Positions 14,185-22,732 are shown, counted from the first letter of the stretch. The stretch is 64,000 bases of DNA from Ardenticatenaceae bacterium (GCA_020634565.1 JACKBN010000005.1:62001-126000); one strand, 5' to 3'. The notes: a model not told the origin generated them from the letters alone. Numbers and translations are program-made.

Positions 14185-16272
14185 CTATTCACTCGGCAAC
14201 TGAATCCCCACCAGTTCCAAATCCAGGCGGCGCGCGCCGGGCAAACCATAGCCATTGGTTGCCCGCGTGCTGGCATACACTTCGAAGGCAAACGCGCAGA
14301 ACGGTTTGCCTTCCGGCAGCCAGGCACCTGCGTCCGGCTGGAGTTCAGCCACCACGTAATTGTCACCATCTGGCGCGATGCCGTTGAAGGTGCCAAAGAA
14401 GGTGTTGCCGTGGGTCGCTTCGTTGTAATCCACATCCAGCGGCTGGGCGGGCGGCGTGAGGTCGCTGACGGGAACGGCCGTACCGGAGCCACGATACACC
14501 TGCACATTGTAATTCTGCACAAAGCCGCCGGGATGATCTGCTTTAAAGCGCAGGGTGATCGGTGCATTGGCCGAGGGCAGTTCAAACAGAGCGCACTCGC
14601 CGGGCGCGTTGCCATCCAGAGAAACAGAAGCGATGTCGCCCTCCACCAGCCGGTTGTCGATAAACAAGTTGATGGTGTCATCAGCGCCAATCACTTTAAC
14701 GAGCTGCCCACTTACCTCTTTGTAGCCATCAATGCGGAAGATAACCGTGCCGGGGCTGCTGTTGGGTGCGTAGACGGCGCTGTTCAGCTGGGCTTTGCGC
14801 AGGCGATGAGTCGCCACCCACTCGCTGTCGCTTTCGATGTTTTTGTAAGCGGGCACGATGTCGCCACCGCTCAGGGCGCGGTCAAACGGCCCCACTTTGT
14901 GCTGGGACGAGGTGGGATTGCCAATTTGTGGGATGTAAATGTGCTTCAGCTCTTCTTGCACATAATTCCATCCACCGCTGGGCCGCCGATAGCGGATGGT
15001 GTAATGAGTCACTTCGGGATGGGCCAGGAAGCAGGCAAACACATCCAGCGTGCCGCGCCAGGCACCGCGGGTGATTTTGGGCCCGTTGACGTTGGTGGCG
15101 GTGATACGGCCGTCTGCATCAAACGTGTTCCCTACCCCAGAGATCGTCCAGATGTTGCCGATAGCCTGAATGGCACGCCCACCCTGGCAAGCCGGGCCAG
15201 GATTTAACCGATATTCGGGGATGCACAGGTTAATGCGGCGCAAGTTGGGGATGTTGGCATGCAAGCCAGTCTCAAACAGCACGTCTGTCTCGGCGGCACC
15301 ACCCATCACCTGCACCAGCAAATCCGGTTGCAGCTGCGTCAGCAAATCTGGCCCACCGATTACTTGGTCGTCCAGCTCATCCACAATATCTGCCAGATCG
15401 CGGCTGAAGCGGAAGATGTAGTTGCCCACCTCATCCGTCACGGCCAGCCCCAACGTTTCGCGGTCGCCGTCGCCTGTGTAAGCGCCGCCAGCCAGTTCCG
15501 CACTGGTGCGGTCATATTCCTGGAAGCGCAGCAGCAGCCCTGCCTGATCCTTGACGGAGCAGTACAGCTTGAGGCGGTCGCGCAGCTTGCCCAGATCCAC
15601 ATACACATCTGTGCCCAGCTTGGCAGCAGCAATGCTGCCGAGGGGCGCCTGGTTCAAGCGGGTGAAGGGCTGGTTGCTAAGCGATTGTTGGGGAACGGCC
15701 GTTGGCAGCATCAGCGGCTTAAACGGACCCAACTCTTCTACCGGCAAGTGGCGATACTTCTCCAGCTTTTGCAAGCGATCAGGATAAAAAGCGGAAATCG
15801 CATCTTTAACCGCCCGATAGTTCAGCAGCGTCTTCAACTGCGCCCAGGTGTCTACAACAAACCAGGGGAAGCAGGGATTAAAACCACACAGCCCGTGATA
15901 GCTGCGCACCTTGCCGTACACCACATATTCGCTGGCATTTTCAGTCATGCCGCAGGTCAGCACCAAATCGTTGTAATCGGAATCGCCACCGCTGTCGTTG
16001 GAGAAAACATCCAGCGCAATTTGCCCGCCGCTGCGCACAGGTGTGCCCAAACGCATGGCCGAGGGCTGCCAGGAAGTGCCTTTGCCGCTCGGTTTGTGCT
16101 GAATCTGGATGGTCCACTGCGCGCCATCTACCTGCACCGGGGATGTGCTGGTCACGCCGTTGTAAACACCGTCTTTGCCGTTGCTGCTACCTTGAATAAT
16201 GAACCGCTGTTGAAAAGAAGCTGCTTTGCTTTTGACCTGTACGGTCCAGTTGCCTTGCATTGTAATTGCCAT
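14185..16272 (-). CDS. Large beta-rich protein of unknown function, second gene of a two-gene unit
   Basis: 695 aa; ATG 16272 follows AGGAGAC. I do not recognise the family. There is no signal peptide or membrane helix. Residues 1-105 form a beta-sandwich-like domain ending SGGDSDYNDLVLTCG, which resembles the calcium-type DxDYNDLV motif of DUF4114 proteins. Residues about 225-300 include LAVTDEVGNYIFRFSRDLAD, resembling a transthyretin-like (carboxypeptidase regulatory) fold. A Cys-rich stretch follows (RRINLCIPEYRLNPGPACQ), and the C-terminal half is further beta structure. It is preceded in the same direction by the 16390 gene, with a 38-bp palindrome between. Cytoplasmic location is inferred; a structural or binding role is more likely than catalysis. 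Confidence 0.8.
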   Translation of the reverse strand: MAITMQGNWTVQVKSKAASFQQRFIIQGSSNGKDGVYNGVTSTSPVQVDGAQWTIQIQHKPSGKGTSWQPSAMRLGTPVRSGGQIALDVFSNDSGGDSDYNDLVLTCGMTENASEYVVYGKVRSYHGLCGFNPCFPWFVVDTWAQLKTLLNYRAVKDAISAFYPDRLQKLEKYRHLPVEELGPFKPLMLPTAVPQQSLSNQPFTRLNQAPLGSIAAAKLGTDVYVDLGKLRDRLKLYCSVKDQAGLLLRFQEYDRTSAELAGGAYTGDGDRETLGLAVTDEVGNYIFRFSRDLADIVDELDDQVIGGPDLLTQLQPDLLVQVMGGAAETDVLFETGLHANIPNLRRINLCIPEYRLNPGPACQGGRAIQAIGNIWTISGVGNTFDADGRITATNVNGPKITRGAWRGTLDVFACFLAHPEVTHYTIRYRRPSGGWNYVQEELKHIYIPQIGNPTSSQHKVGPFDRALSGGDIVPAYKNIESDSEWVATHRLRKAQLNSAVYAPNSSPGTVIFRIDGYKEVSGQLVKVIGADDTINLFIDNRLVEGDIASVSLDGNAPGECALFELPSANAPITLRFKADHPGGFVQNYNVQVYRGSGTAVPVSDLTPPAQPLDVDYNEATHGNTFFGTFNGIAPDGDNYVVAELQPDAGAWLPEGKPFCAFAFEVYASTRATNGYGLPGARRLDLELVGIQLPSE

Positions 16273-16342
16273 GAGTTTGTCTCCTTTTGTTCGATACTGC
16301 TCGTTTGTTTGCCAATACAGTTTGTTAGGGGAAGGCAATTGA

Positions 16343-16380
16343 GTAATTGGTAATTGAGTAATTACTCAATTACCAATTAC
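16343..16380. repeat. Perfect 38-bp palindrome between the two unknown genes
   Basis: GTAATTGGTAATTGAGTAA (16343-16361) is followed directly by its exact reverse complement (16362-16380), with no loop. It is built from repeated AATTAC/GTAATT words. It starts 71 nt upstream of the second gene and ends 9 nt after the stop of the first on the minus strand. Confidence 0.95.
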
Positions 16381-16389
16381 AAATTACTT

Positions 16390-17673
16390 TTAGTCGTCCG
16401 AATCGTCGTCTTCGTGCGCGTCATCGCAGCAGCGATAATCTTTGTACTGCTCCAGCAGTTCGATTTCGCGGCGCAGCTTGCGATTTTCCAGAGCCATTCG
16501 CTCCAGCTCCAGCTCATGCTGGGCGATTACAAACGGTTCACACAGGGCACAGTCACCCAGCTCACTTTCCACGTAGAGTGCTTCAGTGGGGATGATGGAA
16601 ACCTGCTCGAACGGCTCGAAGCCGGGCAGGTCAGCTACAAGCGCATCCGCCTTGGCCACAGCGTCAGCTCGGGCCTTAGCCGCCTGGTCGAAGATAGCAG
16701 CCGAGATACGGCCGACTTCTTGCAGCGTCAGCTGATCGCGTGACAGCGTTAATGCTGGCTGCACGACAGCCAGGGTGTTGAAGACGGGGGCATCGCTGGT
16801 GCCAGCTTTTGGCTCGCTGGGGATGAATTGGTTGCTGGCCAGGGAAAGGGCGATTGGTTTCATCTCAACGGCCGTATTCGCCTGATCATTCACCGCCCGA
16901 CACGTCCGCTCAATCAACTCAATGGTTACCCGCTGCCGCTTGGCAATCTGGTAAAAATAGTGCGTCATCGTGTGGCATTTGTTGATGTTGCGGAAGCGGC
17001 GCGTACTCACCTTTAACTCATCGTTCTGCTCGGAGTTGATTTCGCGATGGCTGTTCACCTCCGTCAGGCTCACCGAGGAAGAATCACGGGAAACCTGGTT
17101 AGTTTGATGGAAGGAGGAGCGCAGATGGTTGTGCAACTCGCTCACAAATTCCCGGCTGGAATTGGCATCAAAGCTGCCCTTGGTGTAAGAACCAGAAGCG
17201 CCAATCTTGGCAATGCCGATGTTGATCCCGCCACCGCCGCTCACGCCACCCTGCGAAAATTCAGAATGGGCGCTGGTGGTCAGCTTGGAGCTGGTGCTCT
17301 GGTCAAAGTCGGTCGCCAAATCTTTGTAGGTTTCCATCCAGATGCGGTCTGAAGAGCGAGAAACCTGCGATGCCGAGTACGATTTATCTTCTGTAAAGCG
17401 CGAAACGGAATGGCGGCTGCGGACGGACATGTACACTTCTTCACCGGGGAACAATGTGGTGGAATAGAGCAAATCGCTCAGCACATAATCTTCGGTGCAG
17501 CGCTGCACGCGGTAGCGGGAAACACACTCCACAGGAATGTCGCCAATGCGCAAGGTAAAGCGGTAGGTCAAAATGGAAACGTCACAAATGTTGTCGCGTT
17601 CCCACTCACGTGGGGGGCAGGTCATCGCCGCTTGTTCGCCATGAGCTGCTAAAACTTTCTTTTGATCGGACAT
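16390..17673 (-). CDS. Ser/Gly-rich protein of unknown function with C-terminal coiled coil, first gene of the unit
   Basis: 427 aa; ATG 17673 follows AGGAG with 7-nt spacing. I do not recognise the family. There is no signal peptide. Residues 20-100 are beta-rich (ILTYRFTLRIGDIPVECVSR, then LFPGEEVYMSVRSRHSV). Residues about 120-205 are Ser/Thr/Gly-rich with alternating polar and apolar positions and contain GGVSGGGGINIGIAKIGASG. A conserved-looking helix KCHTMTHYFYQIAKRQR follows near residue 230. A coiled coil of Glu/Leu/Arg repeats lies near 395 and the tail ends CCDDAHEDDDSDD. The Ser-rich amphipathic stretch recalls beta-pore-forming insertion hairpins, but that is a resemblance, not an assignment. 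Confidence 0.8.
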   Translation of the reverse strand: MSDQKKVLAAHGEQAAMTCPPREWERDNICDVSILTYRFTLRIGDIPVECVSRYRVQRCTEDYVLSDLLYSTTLFPGEEVYMSVRSRHSVSRFTEDKSYSASQVSRSSDRIWMETYKDLATDFDQSTSSKLTTSAHSEFSQGGVSGGGGINIGIAKIGASGSYTKGSFDANSSREFVSELHNHLRSSFHQTNQVSRDSSSVSLTEVNSHREINSEQNDELKVSTRRFRNINKCHTMTHYFYQIAKRQRVTIELIERTCRAVNDQANTAVEMKPIALSLASNQFIPSEPKAGTSDAPVFNTLAVVQPALTLSRDQLTLQEVGRISAAIFDQAAKARADAVAKADALVADLPGFEPFEQVSIIPTEALYVESELGDCALCEPFVIAQHELELERMALENRKLRREIELLEQYKDYRCCDDAHEDDDSDD

Positions 17674-17726
17674 GATTTTTCTCCTATACATACAAATTTA
17701 TTTACCAATACAGAGTGATCGTAAGG

Positions 17727-17753
17727 TCACAAGTCAGATCGTCGTTTCACCAT
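17727..17753 (-). other. Possible 8-codon leader peptide upstream of the two-gene unit
   Basis: ATG at 17753 encodes MVKRRSDL then TGA. It is preceded by AAGGAGG at 8-nt spacing, the best Shine-Dalgarno in this spacer. It ends 53 nt before the 16390-17673 gene start. It could couple translation or regulate the unit; it could also be chance. Confidence 0.4.
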
Positions 17754-17863
17754 AGTGTCAGCCTCCTTGGGTGAGCTATCGTTTACGATTGTTTGGTGTT
17801 TATTCATTAAGCTGAACGGGAGGTGACTGTTTTTTCCGGTATGTGAAAACAACCACAATACCA

Positions 17864-17892
17864 TTTTCCGTAATTTCAAAACTGGGTATACT
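17864..17892 (+). promoter_or_regulatory. Candidate promoter of the NBR1-Ig Ser/Thr kinase
   Basis: TATACT at 17887-17892 is a good -10. The -35 position (TTTTCC) is weak. The start codon lies 70 nt downstream. Confidence 0.35.
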
Positions 17893-17962
17893 TGCCATAA
17901 GGAATCAATTTCTCCAGAAAACGGCCGTTCCACCCAAGGTTTTCTGGTAAGCAGCCAAAATT

Positions 17963-20023
17963 ATGAGCGACACGTTAAGCGGCAAAAAAATCGGCAAATA
18001 TGTCATAAAAGAAAAGCTGGGCAGCGGGGGCATGGCCGAGGTGTACAAAGGCTATCAGGAAAACCTCGACCGATTTGTGGCGATTAAAATCATGCATGCC
18101 TTCCTGGTTGCCGATCAGGATTTCCTTAACCGTTTCCAGCGCGAAGCCAGGGCCATGGCCGCCCTAAGCCACCCCAATATTGTGGGTGTCTACGACTTCG
18201 ATGTGTACGGAGACAACAGCTACTACCTGGTGATGGAATACATTCAGGGCGGGACGCTCAAAGATCGGCTGTCTGAACTGGCTCAAAAAGGGGAACGTTT
18301 ACCGCTGAGCGATGTTGTCAAAATGATTGCCGAGATTGCCGATGCCCTGGCTTATGCGCATCGCCGCGACATGGTGCACCGGGACATCAAACCGGCCAAC
18401 ATCATGCTTAACGATGATACGGGCCGGGCTATTTTGACCGACTTTGGCATCGTTAAATTGTTGGGCAACCAATCAATGGCTTACACAGCGACCGGTGCGC
18501 TTATTGGCACGCCCGCCTACATGTCACCCGAGCAAGCGCTGGGGCAGTCTGGCGATCATCGGGTAGATATTTACTCGCTGGGTGTCATGCTGTTCCAAAT
18601 GGTCACGGGCATTTTGCCCTTTGATGCCGATACGCCGCTGGCAGTGGTGATGCAGCACGTCAACTCGCCCACGCCCCAGCCCAGCAGCATCATTCCCGAT
18701 ATTCCCTGGGCTTTGCAGGAAGTGATCCTCAAATCAATGGCCAAATCACCTGATGAGCGCTACCAGTCAGCGGGCGAGTTTGCCGCTGCCCTGCGTGCCG
18801 TCGATTTGTCTGGCACCGTTAACCGGCCAGCCGTCGCGCCGCCACCTGTTGCCCCTCTGGATTACCCCACCCCCGCGAAAACAGAAGTCATGATGCCCGC
18901 TTCGGAAACGGCCGTTGCGCCCCCCACAACTTCACCGACCGAAAAGAAAAAACGGCCCGCCTGGCTCTTCCCCGTGATCGGGGTTGTGGTGCTGGCCATT
19001 GTGGGTGGCATTCTGGCGGCAAGCGGCGTCTTTAGCCAGGGGGCAGAACCCACTGCCACCGTGCCCGCCGTGGCGGAAGCGGAAGACACCACGGAACCAA
19101 CAAACACCAACACACCCCAGCCAACCAATACCGCAGCGCCAGATATTGCTGCCACAAATTTTGCTCAACTGGTCATTGATCTGACTGAAGAAGCGCGCCC
19201 CACTGAAACGCCTACGCCTTCAAACACACCCAGAGCATCAGCCACAGCCTCCCCAACGGTCAATGGTACGGCCCAATTTCTGCTAAACTGCGAACCCGGC
19301 GTAGAGCTGGTTTCTGTGTCGCGCAGTGGCTTTGTCAGCAATGCCATTACCACGCAGTTTAACTTCACGGCAGCCTGGGTACTGCGTAACAGCGGCACCT
19401 GCCCCTGGCCTGCGGAGCTGCGCTGGGAATATGTAGAAGGCGAAACGTTTGATTACGATGGAGAGCCAATCCCTCTCGACGAAACGGTGCCAGCGGATGA
19501 AGAAATCACGCTCACGGCCCCTTTCCGCGCCCCCAGCACGCCAGGAACCTATGAAAGCACCTGGCAACTGGTGGATGCCAATGACCAGCCATTTGGCGAC
19601 CCGGTGACGTTTGAATTCCGGGCATTTTTACCCGCAACCAATACGCCGATTCCCACAGCCACAACGGCCGCTCCGCCCACAGTGCAGGCTGGCGATGTTG
19701 ATGGTCAGGTAGCCTGGACACCGGGCATCATCAGCAATTGTGAATACATTGGCATTGATTGGCGCTGCCAGCTGACCATCCAACCTTACATTGATGGCAG
19801 CGATCAGGTGGGTGACTATACAGTCTTTGTTTTCGACCAACCTGGCGGACAGGCTACCACCTATCGCGGACAAGGGCCTTTCTACCATTTTGTGATTGCC
19901 CGCCGCTGCTCCGCTTACAATCAGGCGATTCGCATCATTGATGATGTCACCGACACCGAACTCAACCAAAACGTCTACGTTGACCCGAACAATTATTTCC
20001 CCGGCGGCTGCACAGAACCTTAA
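17963..20023 (+). CDS. Membrane Ser/Thr protein kinase with NBR1-like Ig ectodomain
   Basis: 686 aa. Residues 10-270 are a Hanks-type kinase: GSGGMAEVYKG, VAIKIM, catalytic VHRDIKPANIML, DFGIVK and GTPAYMSPEQ, all essential residues intact. A single membrane helix follows (WLFPVIGVVVLAIVGGILAA, about residue 335). After a Thr/Pro-rich linker, residues about 435-560 match the NBR1-type Ig domain (WVLRNSGTCPWP, ITLTAPFRAPSTPGTYESTW). The C-terminus adds a further beta domain. PASTA repeats, the usual ectodomain, are absent. The ectodomain probably senses an envelope ligand. It is divergent from the 14-17.7 kb unit, sharing its promoter region. Confidence 0.93.
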   Translation: MSDTLSGKKIGKYVIKEKLGSGGMAEVYKGYQENLDRFVAIKIMHAFLVADQDFLNRFQREARAMAALSHPNIVGVYDFDVYGDNSYYLVMEYIQGGTLKDRLSELAQKGERLPLSDVVKMIAEIADALAYAHRRDMVHRDIKPANIMLNDDTGRAILTDFGIVKLLGNQSMAYTATGALIGTPAYMSPEQALGQSGDHRVDIYSLGVMLFQMVTGILPFDADTPLAVVMQHVNSPTPQPSSIIPDIPWALQEVILKSMAKSPDERYQSAGEFAAALRAVDLSGTVNRPAVAPPPVAPLDYPTPAKTEVMMPASETAVAPPTTSPTEKKKRPAWLFPVIGVVVLAIVGGILAASGVFSQGAEPTATVPAVAEAEDTTEPTNTNTPQPTNTAAPDIAATNFAQLVIDLTEEARPTETPTPSNTPRASATASPTVNGTAQFLLNCEPGVELVSVSRSGFVSNAITTQFNFTAAWVLRNSGTCPWPAELRWEYVEGETFDYDGEPIPLDETVPADEEITLTAPFRAPSTPGTYESTWQLVDANDQPFGDPVTFEFRAFLPATNTPIPTATTAAPPTVQAGDVDGQVAWTPGIISNCEYIGIDWRCQLTIQPYIDGSDQVGDYTVFVFDQPGGQATTYRGQGPFYHFVIARRCSAYNQAIRIIDDVTDTELNQNVYVDPNNYFPGGCTEP

Positions 20024-20040
20024 GGTTTTTTAGGTAGGCC

Positions 20041-20094
20041 ACAGAGGGCACAGAGATTTTAGAGCACTCCCTCTTTTAACTCTGTGTCCTCTGT
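20041..20094. terminator. Spacer hairpin of CAGAGG words between convergent genes
   Basis: ACAGAGGGCACAGAG (20041-20055) pairs with CTCTGTGTCCTCTGT (20080-20094), one mismatch, over 24 nt. It separates the kinase and thiB and shares words with 1655 and 7144. Confidence 0.65.
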
Positions 20095-20103
20095 AGCTAT
20101 TCT

Positions 20104-21147
20104 TTAGCGCAGGACAACCTCGGTCCAGGCTTCAATCCACTGTTCACGATTTTCATCAATTGTTTCGGGCGCAAGAACGGCCGTTTCCTCCGGCAGCTGT
20201 GTCCACTCTACAAACTCGGCGGGCAGCTCGGCATTCTCGTTTGCGGGATAAACAAACATGTTCAGCGGCATATCTTCCTGGAAGGTTTGGCCAAGGATGA
20301 AATCAATCAATTTCTCAGCCAGCTCTTGCTTTTCCGTACCCGCTAAAATCCCGACAAACTCAATCTGGCGAAAGCACATGCCGGGTGCGACCAGGCTGGC
20401 GCTGGGCGCTTCGTCCACAGGCGGGTCAGCATAGATAACTTCTGCGGGGGGGCTGCTGGCGTAAGAAACAACCAACGGCCGTTCACCATCGCTGGCCACG
20501 GTAAAGCTGCCGTAATATGCATCCTCCCAACCATTGGTCACCAACACGTCATTGGCCCGCAAATCGGCCCAATACTCCAGGTAGCCATCCTCGCCAAATT
20601 CCGCGATGGTCGCCAGCAGGAAGGCCAGACCAGGGCTGGAGGTAGCTGGATTTTCCACCACAAGCAGCCCAGCGTAGATGGGATCGGTTAAATCAGACAA
20701 AGATTGCGGCAAAGGCAGCGCATTCTCGGCAAACCACGCCTTGTCGTAGTTCAGACAAACGTCGCCATAATCCACCGGCAGCAGCCGATTTTCCGCGTCT
20801 AGCTTCAGCGCATCGGGAATCTCGCTTAACAGAGCTGAATCGTATGCGGTAAAGATTTCTGCGTTAAGCGCCCGCCCCATGAACGTGTTGTCCACGCCAA
20901 AAAAAACATCGGCCAGCGGGGCTTCCTTAGCCAGAATGGCCTGATTCAACGCCGCGCCCGTATCACCAGAGGGCAGCAATTCCACCGTCACGCCATTATC
21001 AGCTTCAAACTGCGCCAGTGTGTCCTCACTAATGGCAAAACTGTCGTGCGTCATCAAAGTAATGACATCTGGCTCATCGGAACCACAAGCAGATACGGCC
21101 GTTGCCAGCAAAATAAATACTAAAAACAAACGTTTCATTCTAAACAC
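20104..21147 (-). CDS. thiB: Thiamine ABC transporter substrate-binding lipoprotein
   Basis: 347 aa. The signal peptide LFLVFILLATAVSACGS has a clear lipobox (AVSAC). The mature part matches the thiamine/iron-type binding-protein family: VITLMTHDSFAISEDTLAQF, LPSGDTGAALNQAILA, ADVFFGVDNTF, LLPVDYGDVCLNYDKAWF and LLVVENPATSSPGLAFLL. I prefer a GTG start at 21147 (AAGGAG, 8-nt spacing) over the ATG at 21138, which has none. It follows thiN by 43 nt under the same TPP riboswitch, supporting thiamine as ligand. No permease (thiP) or ATPase (thiQ) lies in the window. Confidence 0.9.
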   Translation of the reverse strand: MFRMKRLFLVFILLATAVSACGSDEPDVITLMTHDSFAISEDTLAQFEADNGVTVELLPSGDTGAALNQAILAKEAPLADVFFGVDNTFMGRALNAEIFTAYDSALLSEIPDALKLDAENRLLPVDYGDVCLNYDKAWFAENALPLPQSLSDLTDPIYAGLLVVENPATSSPGLAFLLATIAEFGEDGYLEYWADLRANDVLVTNGWEDAYYGSFTVASDGERPLVVSYASSPPAEVIYADPPVDEAPSASLVAPGMCFRQIEFVGILAGTEKQELAEKLIDFILGQTFQEDMPLNMFVYPANENAELPAEFVEWTQLPEETAVLAPETIDENREQWIEAWTEVVLR

Positions 21148-21190
21148 CAAACAAACTCCTTGAGTAAAATCCGTAAACTTGTAAAGGGGG

Positions 21191-21826
21191 CTATTGACGC
21201 GCATGAATACACAGCAGCAGCCCATTCTGCACCCGAGCGGTGGCTTTTTCGGCCGTCAGCCGGTTGCTCACGCCCCGCGCCTGGCCAAAATGGAGCGTTT
21301 CAGCCAGCAACTGCCACTGCATACCCGTTGTGGAAACGCCGTGGGCATCACCAACCAGCGGGATGAGCGACACCAGATCGCCCACCTGCCCCACAATTTC
21401 GGTCTGCTCACGAACCAGCCAGGCGCGCTCTGTGGGGGTGATCATCTGCACCTGTTTGTGCGCCAGCGCCGGGTGCGTTAGCAGAAAAATGTTGGCCAGC
21501 ATCTGATCCAGCCGTCCGCCCAACAGGCCAAATAACCAAATTTCGGGCTCGGGCTGTTCCGCCGCCAGCAGCAGCGCCAATTCAAGATCGGTTTCATCTT
21601 TCTCAACCGGGTGCTGATCAAACCGCACCTGATGGGTAGTGAGCCAGGCTTGCAGCTCAGGTTCCAGCGAATCCATATCCCCGATTACCCGATCCGGCAG
21701 CCGCTGAAGCCGATACAAATGCTTGCTTCCACCATCGGCGGCCCAAACGGCCGTTGCTTGCGCCAAATACGGCCGTATCCATTCCACCTCATCCAGTACC
21801 CCATTGGCAAAAATCAAAAGTGCCAT
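21191..21826 (-). CDS. thiN: Thiamine pyrophosphokinase
   Basis: 211 aa, normal length. It transfers pyrophosphate from ATP to thiamine, making TPP. Seen: LIFANGVLDE, WAADGGSKHLYRL, the metal/substrate motif DRVIGDMDSLEP, KDETDLELAL, GLLGGRLDQMLANIFLL and the C-terminal strands with GVSNRLTAEKATARVQNGLLL. RBS GGAGG lies 4 nt before ATG 21826. It is the first gene after the riboswitch and terminator, so it is repressed by its own product. Confidence 0.95.
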   Translation of the reverse strand: MALLIFANGVLDEVEWIRPYLAQATAVWAADGGSKHLYRLQRLPDRVIGDMDSLEPELQAWLTTHQVRFDQHPVEKDETDLELALLLAAEQPEPEIWLFGLLGGRLDQMLANIFLLTHPALAHKQVQMITPTERAWLVREQTEIVGQVGDLVSLIPLVGDAHGVSTTGMQWQLLAETLHFGQARGVSNRLTAEKATARVQNGLLLCIHARQ

Positions 21827-21841
21827 CGTTCCTCCAAACGC

Positions 21842-21871
21842 AAAAAAGCCATCCTGATTCGGATGGCTTTT
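21842..21871 (-). terminator. Intrinsic terminator of the TPP riboswitch (expression platform)
   Basis: On the minus strand AAAAGCCATCC, a 6-nt loop, GGATGGC and a run of six T form a classical terminator, placed between the TPP aptamer and the thiN RBS. This points to transcriptional attenuation. Confidence 0.92.
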
Positions 21872-21884
21872 AAATAGCAAAATC

Positions 21885-21973
21885 GCAATTCCTCCGCCGG
21901 CATTACCCGGATCAGGTTCGCAGGTCGGTGACAAAACGGTCACCCTCTCAGCCGGGCACTCCCAGCTCCCTGT
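21885..21973 (-). promoter_or_regulatory. TPP riboswitch (THI element)
   Basis: On the minus strand the conserved aptamer words appear in order: GTGCCCGGCTGAGAGGGTGA, a GACCG/TCACC stem, GAACCTGATCCGGGTAATGC and CGGCGGAGGAA. CTGAGA and CCTGATC are the pyrimidine- and pyrophosphate-sensing loops. It precedes a terminator and thiN-thiB, as expected for TPP feedback. Confidence 0.96.
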
Positions 21974-22167
21974 ACACTTTTTAGTTGTCAAAGATGGTTC
22001 CACTTTACCGCAAAACAGACCGCACGTCCAATACAGAATTTATGCCCTGGCACATTTATTAATGCGGAACGGCCGTTAAAATGAAACAAAAATGATTGCA
22101 TCTGGAAGCAAATTCCAGCTGAAACACACAAACAAAATGTCTTAGACATCAACAACAAGGAGAAGTA

Positions 22168-22647
22168 ATGAAAGTAGTAACTGGTCTGTTCACCCCAGAG
22201 AATTCTGTCTCTGTTATTCGCGCCCTGCTTAACAATGGCTACAGCCGCGAAGACCTCTCTATCATGTCCACCGCTGCCCAAGTTCCAGATTATTTGGAGG
22301 GTGAGCCAGAAGAAGCGGCCGTTAATGGGGCCGCATTGGGTGCTGTTGCTGGCGGTGCGACTGGCGCGTTGGGCGCCGTCGCGGCATCTGGCATTCCAGG
22401 TTTGGAAAATGTGCTGGTGTCGGGCCTGATGGCCACCTCTATAGGCAGTGTTATCGGGGCTTACCTGGGCAGCCTTTACAGCGTTCGCGCCGAAAGCCAG
22501 ACAGAAATCGACGTCCATGAAGAGCTGGGCGAAGGCAAAATTTTGATTTTGGCGCGGTTAAGAAATGAGGCAGATGAAACGGCCGTTTCGCTCATGAAAG
22601 AAAAAGGCGGCGAACATATCGAAGTCCACCAGGTAGCAGCTTCCTAA
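22168..22647 (+). CDS. Small stress-type protein with glycine-rich hydrophobic core
   Basis: 159 aa; RBS AAGGAG, 7-nt spacing. Residues 1-45 (VVTGLFTPENSVSVIRALLN, then GYSREDLSIMS) resemble the N-terminal domain of general-stress 17M/YflT-like proteins. Residues 53-110 are a Gly/Ala-rich glycine-zipper stretch able to span or insert in a membrane (GAALGAVAGGATGALGAVAA). The C-terminus is a small alpha/beta tail ending ISEV-type strands. Function unknown; a membrane-stress role is inferred. Confidence 0.75.
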   Translation: MKVVTGLFTPENSVSVIRALLNNGYSREDLSIMSTAAQVPDYLEGEPEEAAVNGAALGAVAGGATGALGAVAASGIPGLENVLVSGLMATSIGSVIGAYLGSLYSVRAESQTEIDVHEELGEGKILILARLRNEADETAVSLMKEKGGEHIEVHQVAAS

Positions 22648-22650
22648 AAA

Positions 22651-22723
22651 TACGCCCGGAGAGATTCGAACTCCCAACCCCTTGGTTCGAAGCCAAGTGC
22701 TCTATCCATTGAGCTACGGGCGC
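22651..22723 (-). tRNA. tRNA-Arg(TCG)
   Basis: A complete cloverleaf folds on the minus strand: acceptor GCGCCCG/CGGGCGT with one G-U, D-arm GCTC..GAGC, anticodon stem CTTGG/CCAAG with loop CTTCGAA (anticodon TCG, reading CGA) and T-loop TTCGAAT. The discriminator base is A. CCA is not encoded. Confidence 0.95.
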
Positions 22724-22732
22724 CCAGTGATC

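Noticed and set aside
14131..15207. 358-codon plus-strand frame
   Set aside because: Also a shadow of the 14185 gene; composition is not protein-like.
15259..16353. 364-codon frame on the plus strand opposite the 14185 gene
   Set aside because: Antisense shadow of the 695-aa gene in GC-rich DNA; no RBS, no recognisable domain, low-complexity His/Gln/Arg content.
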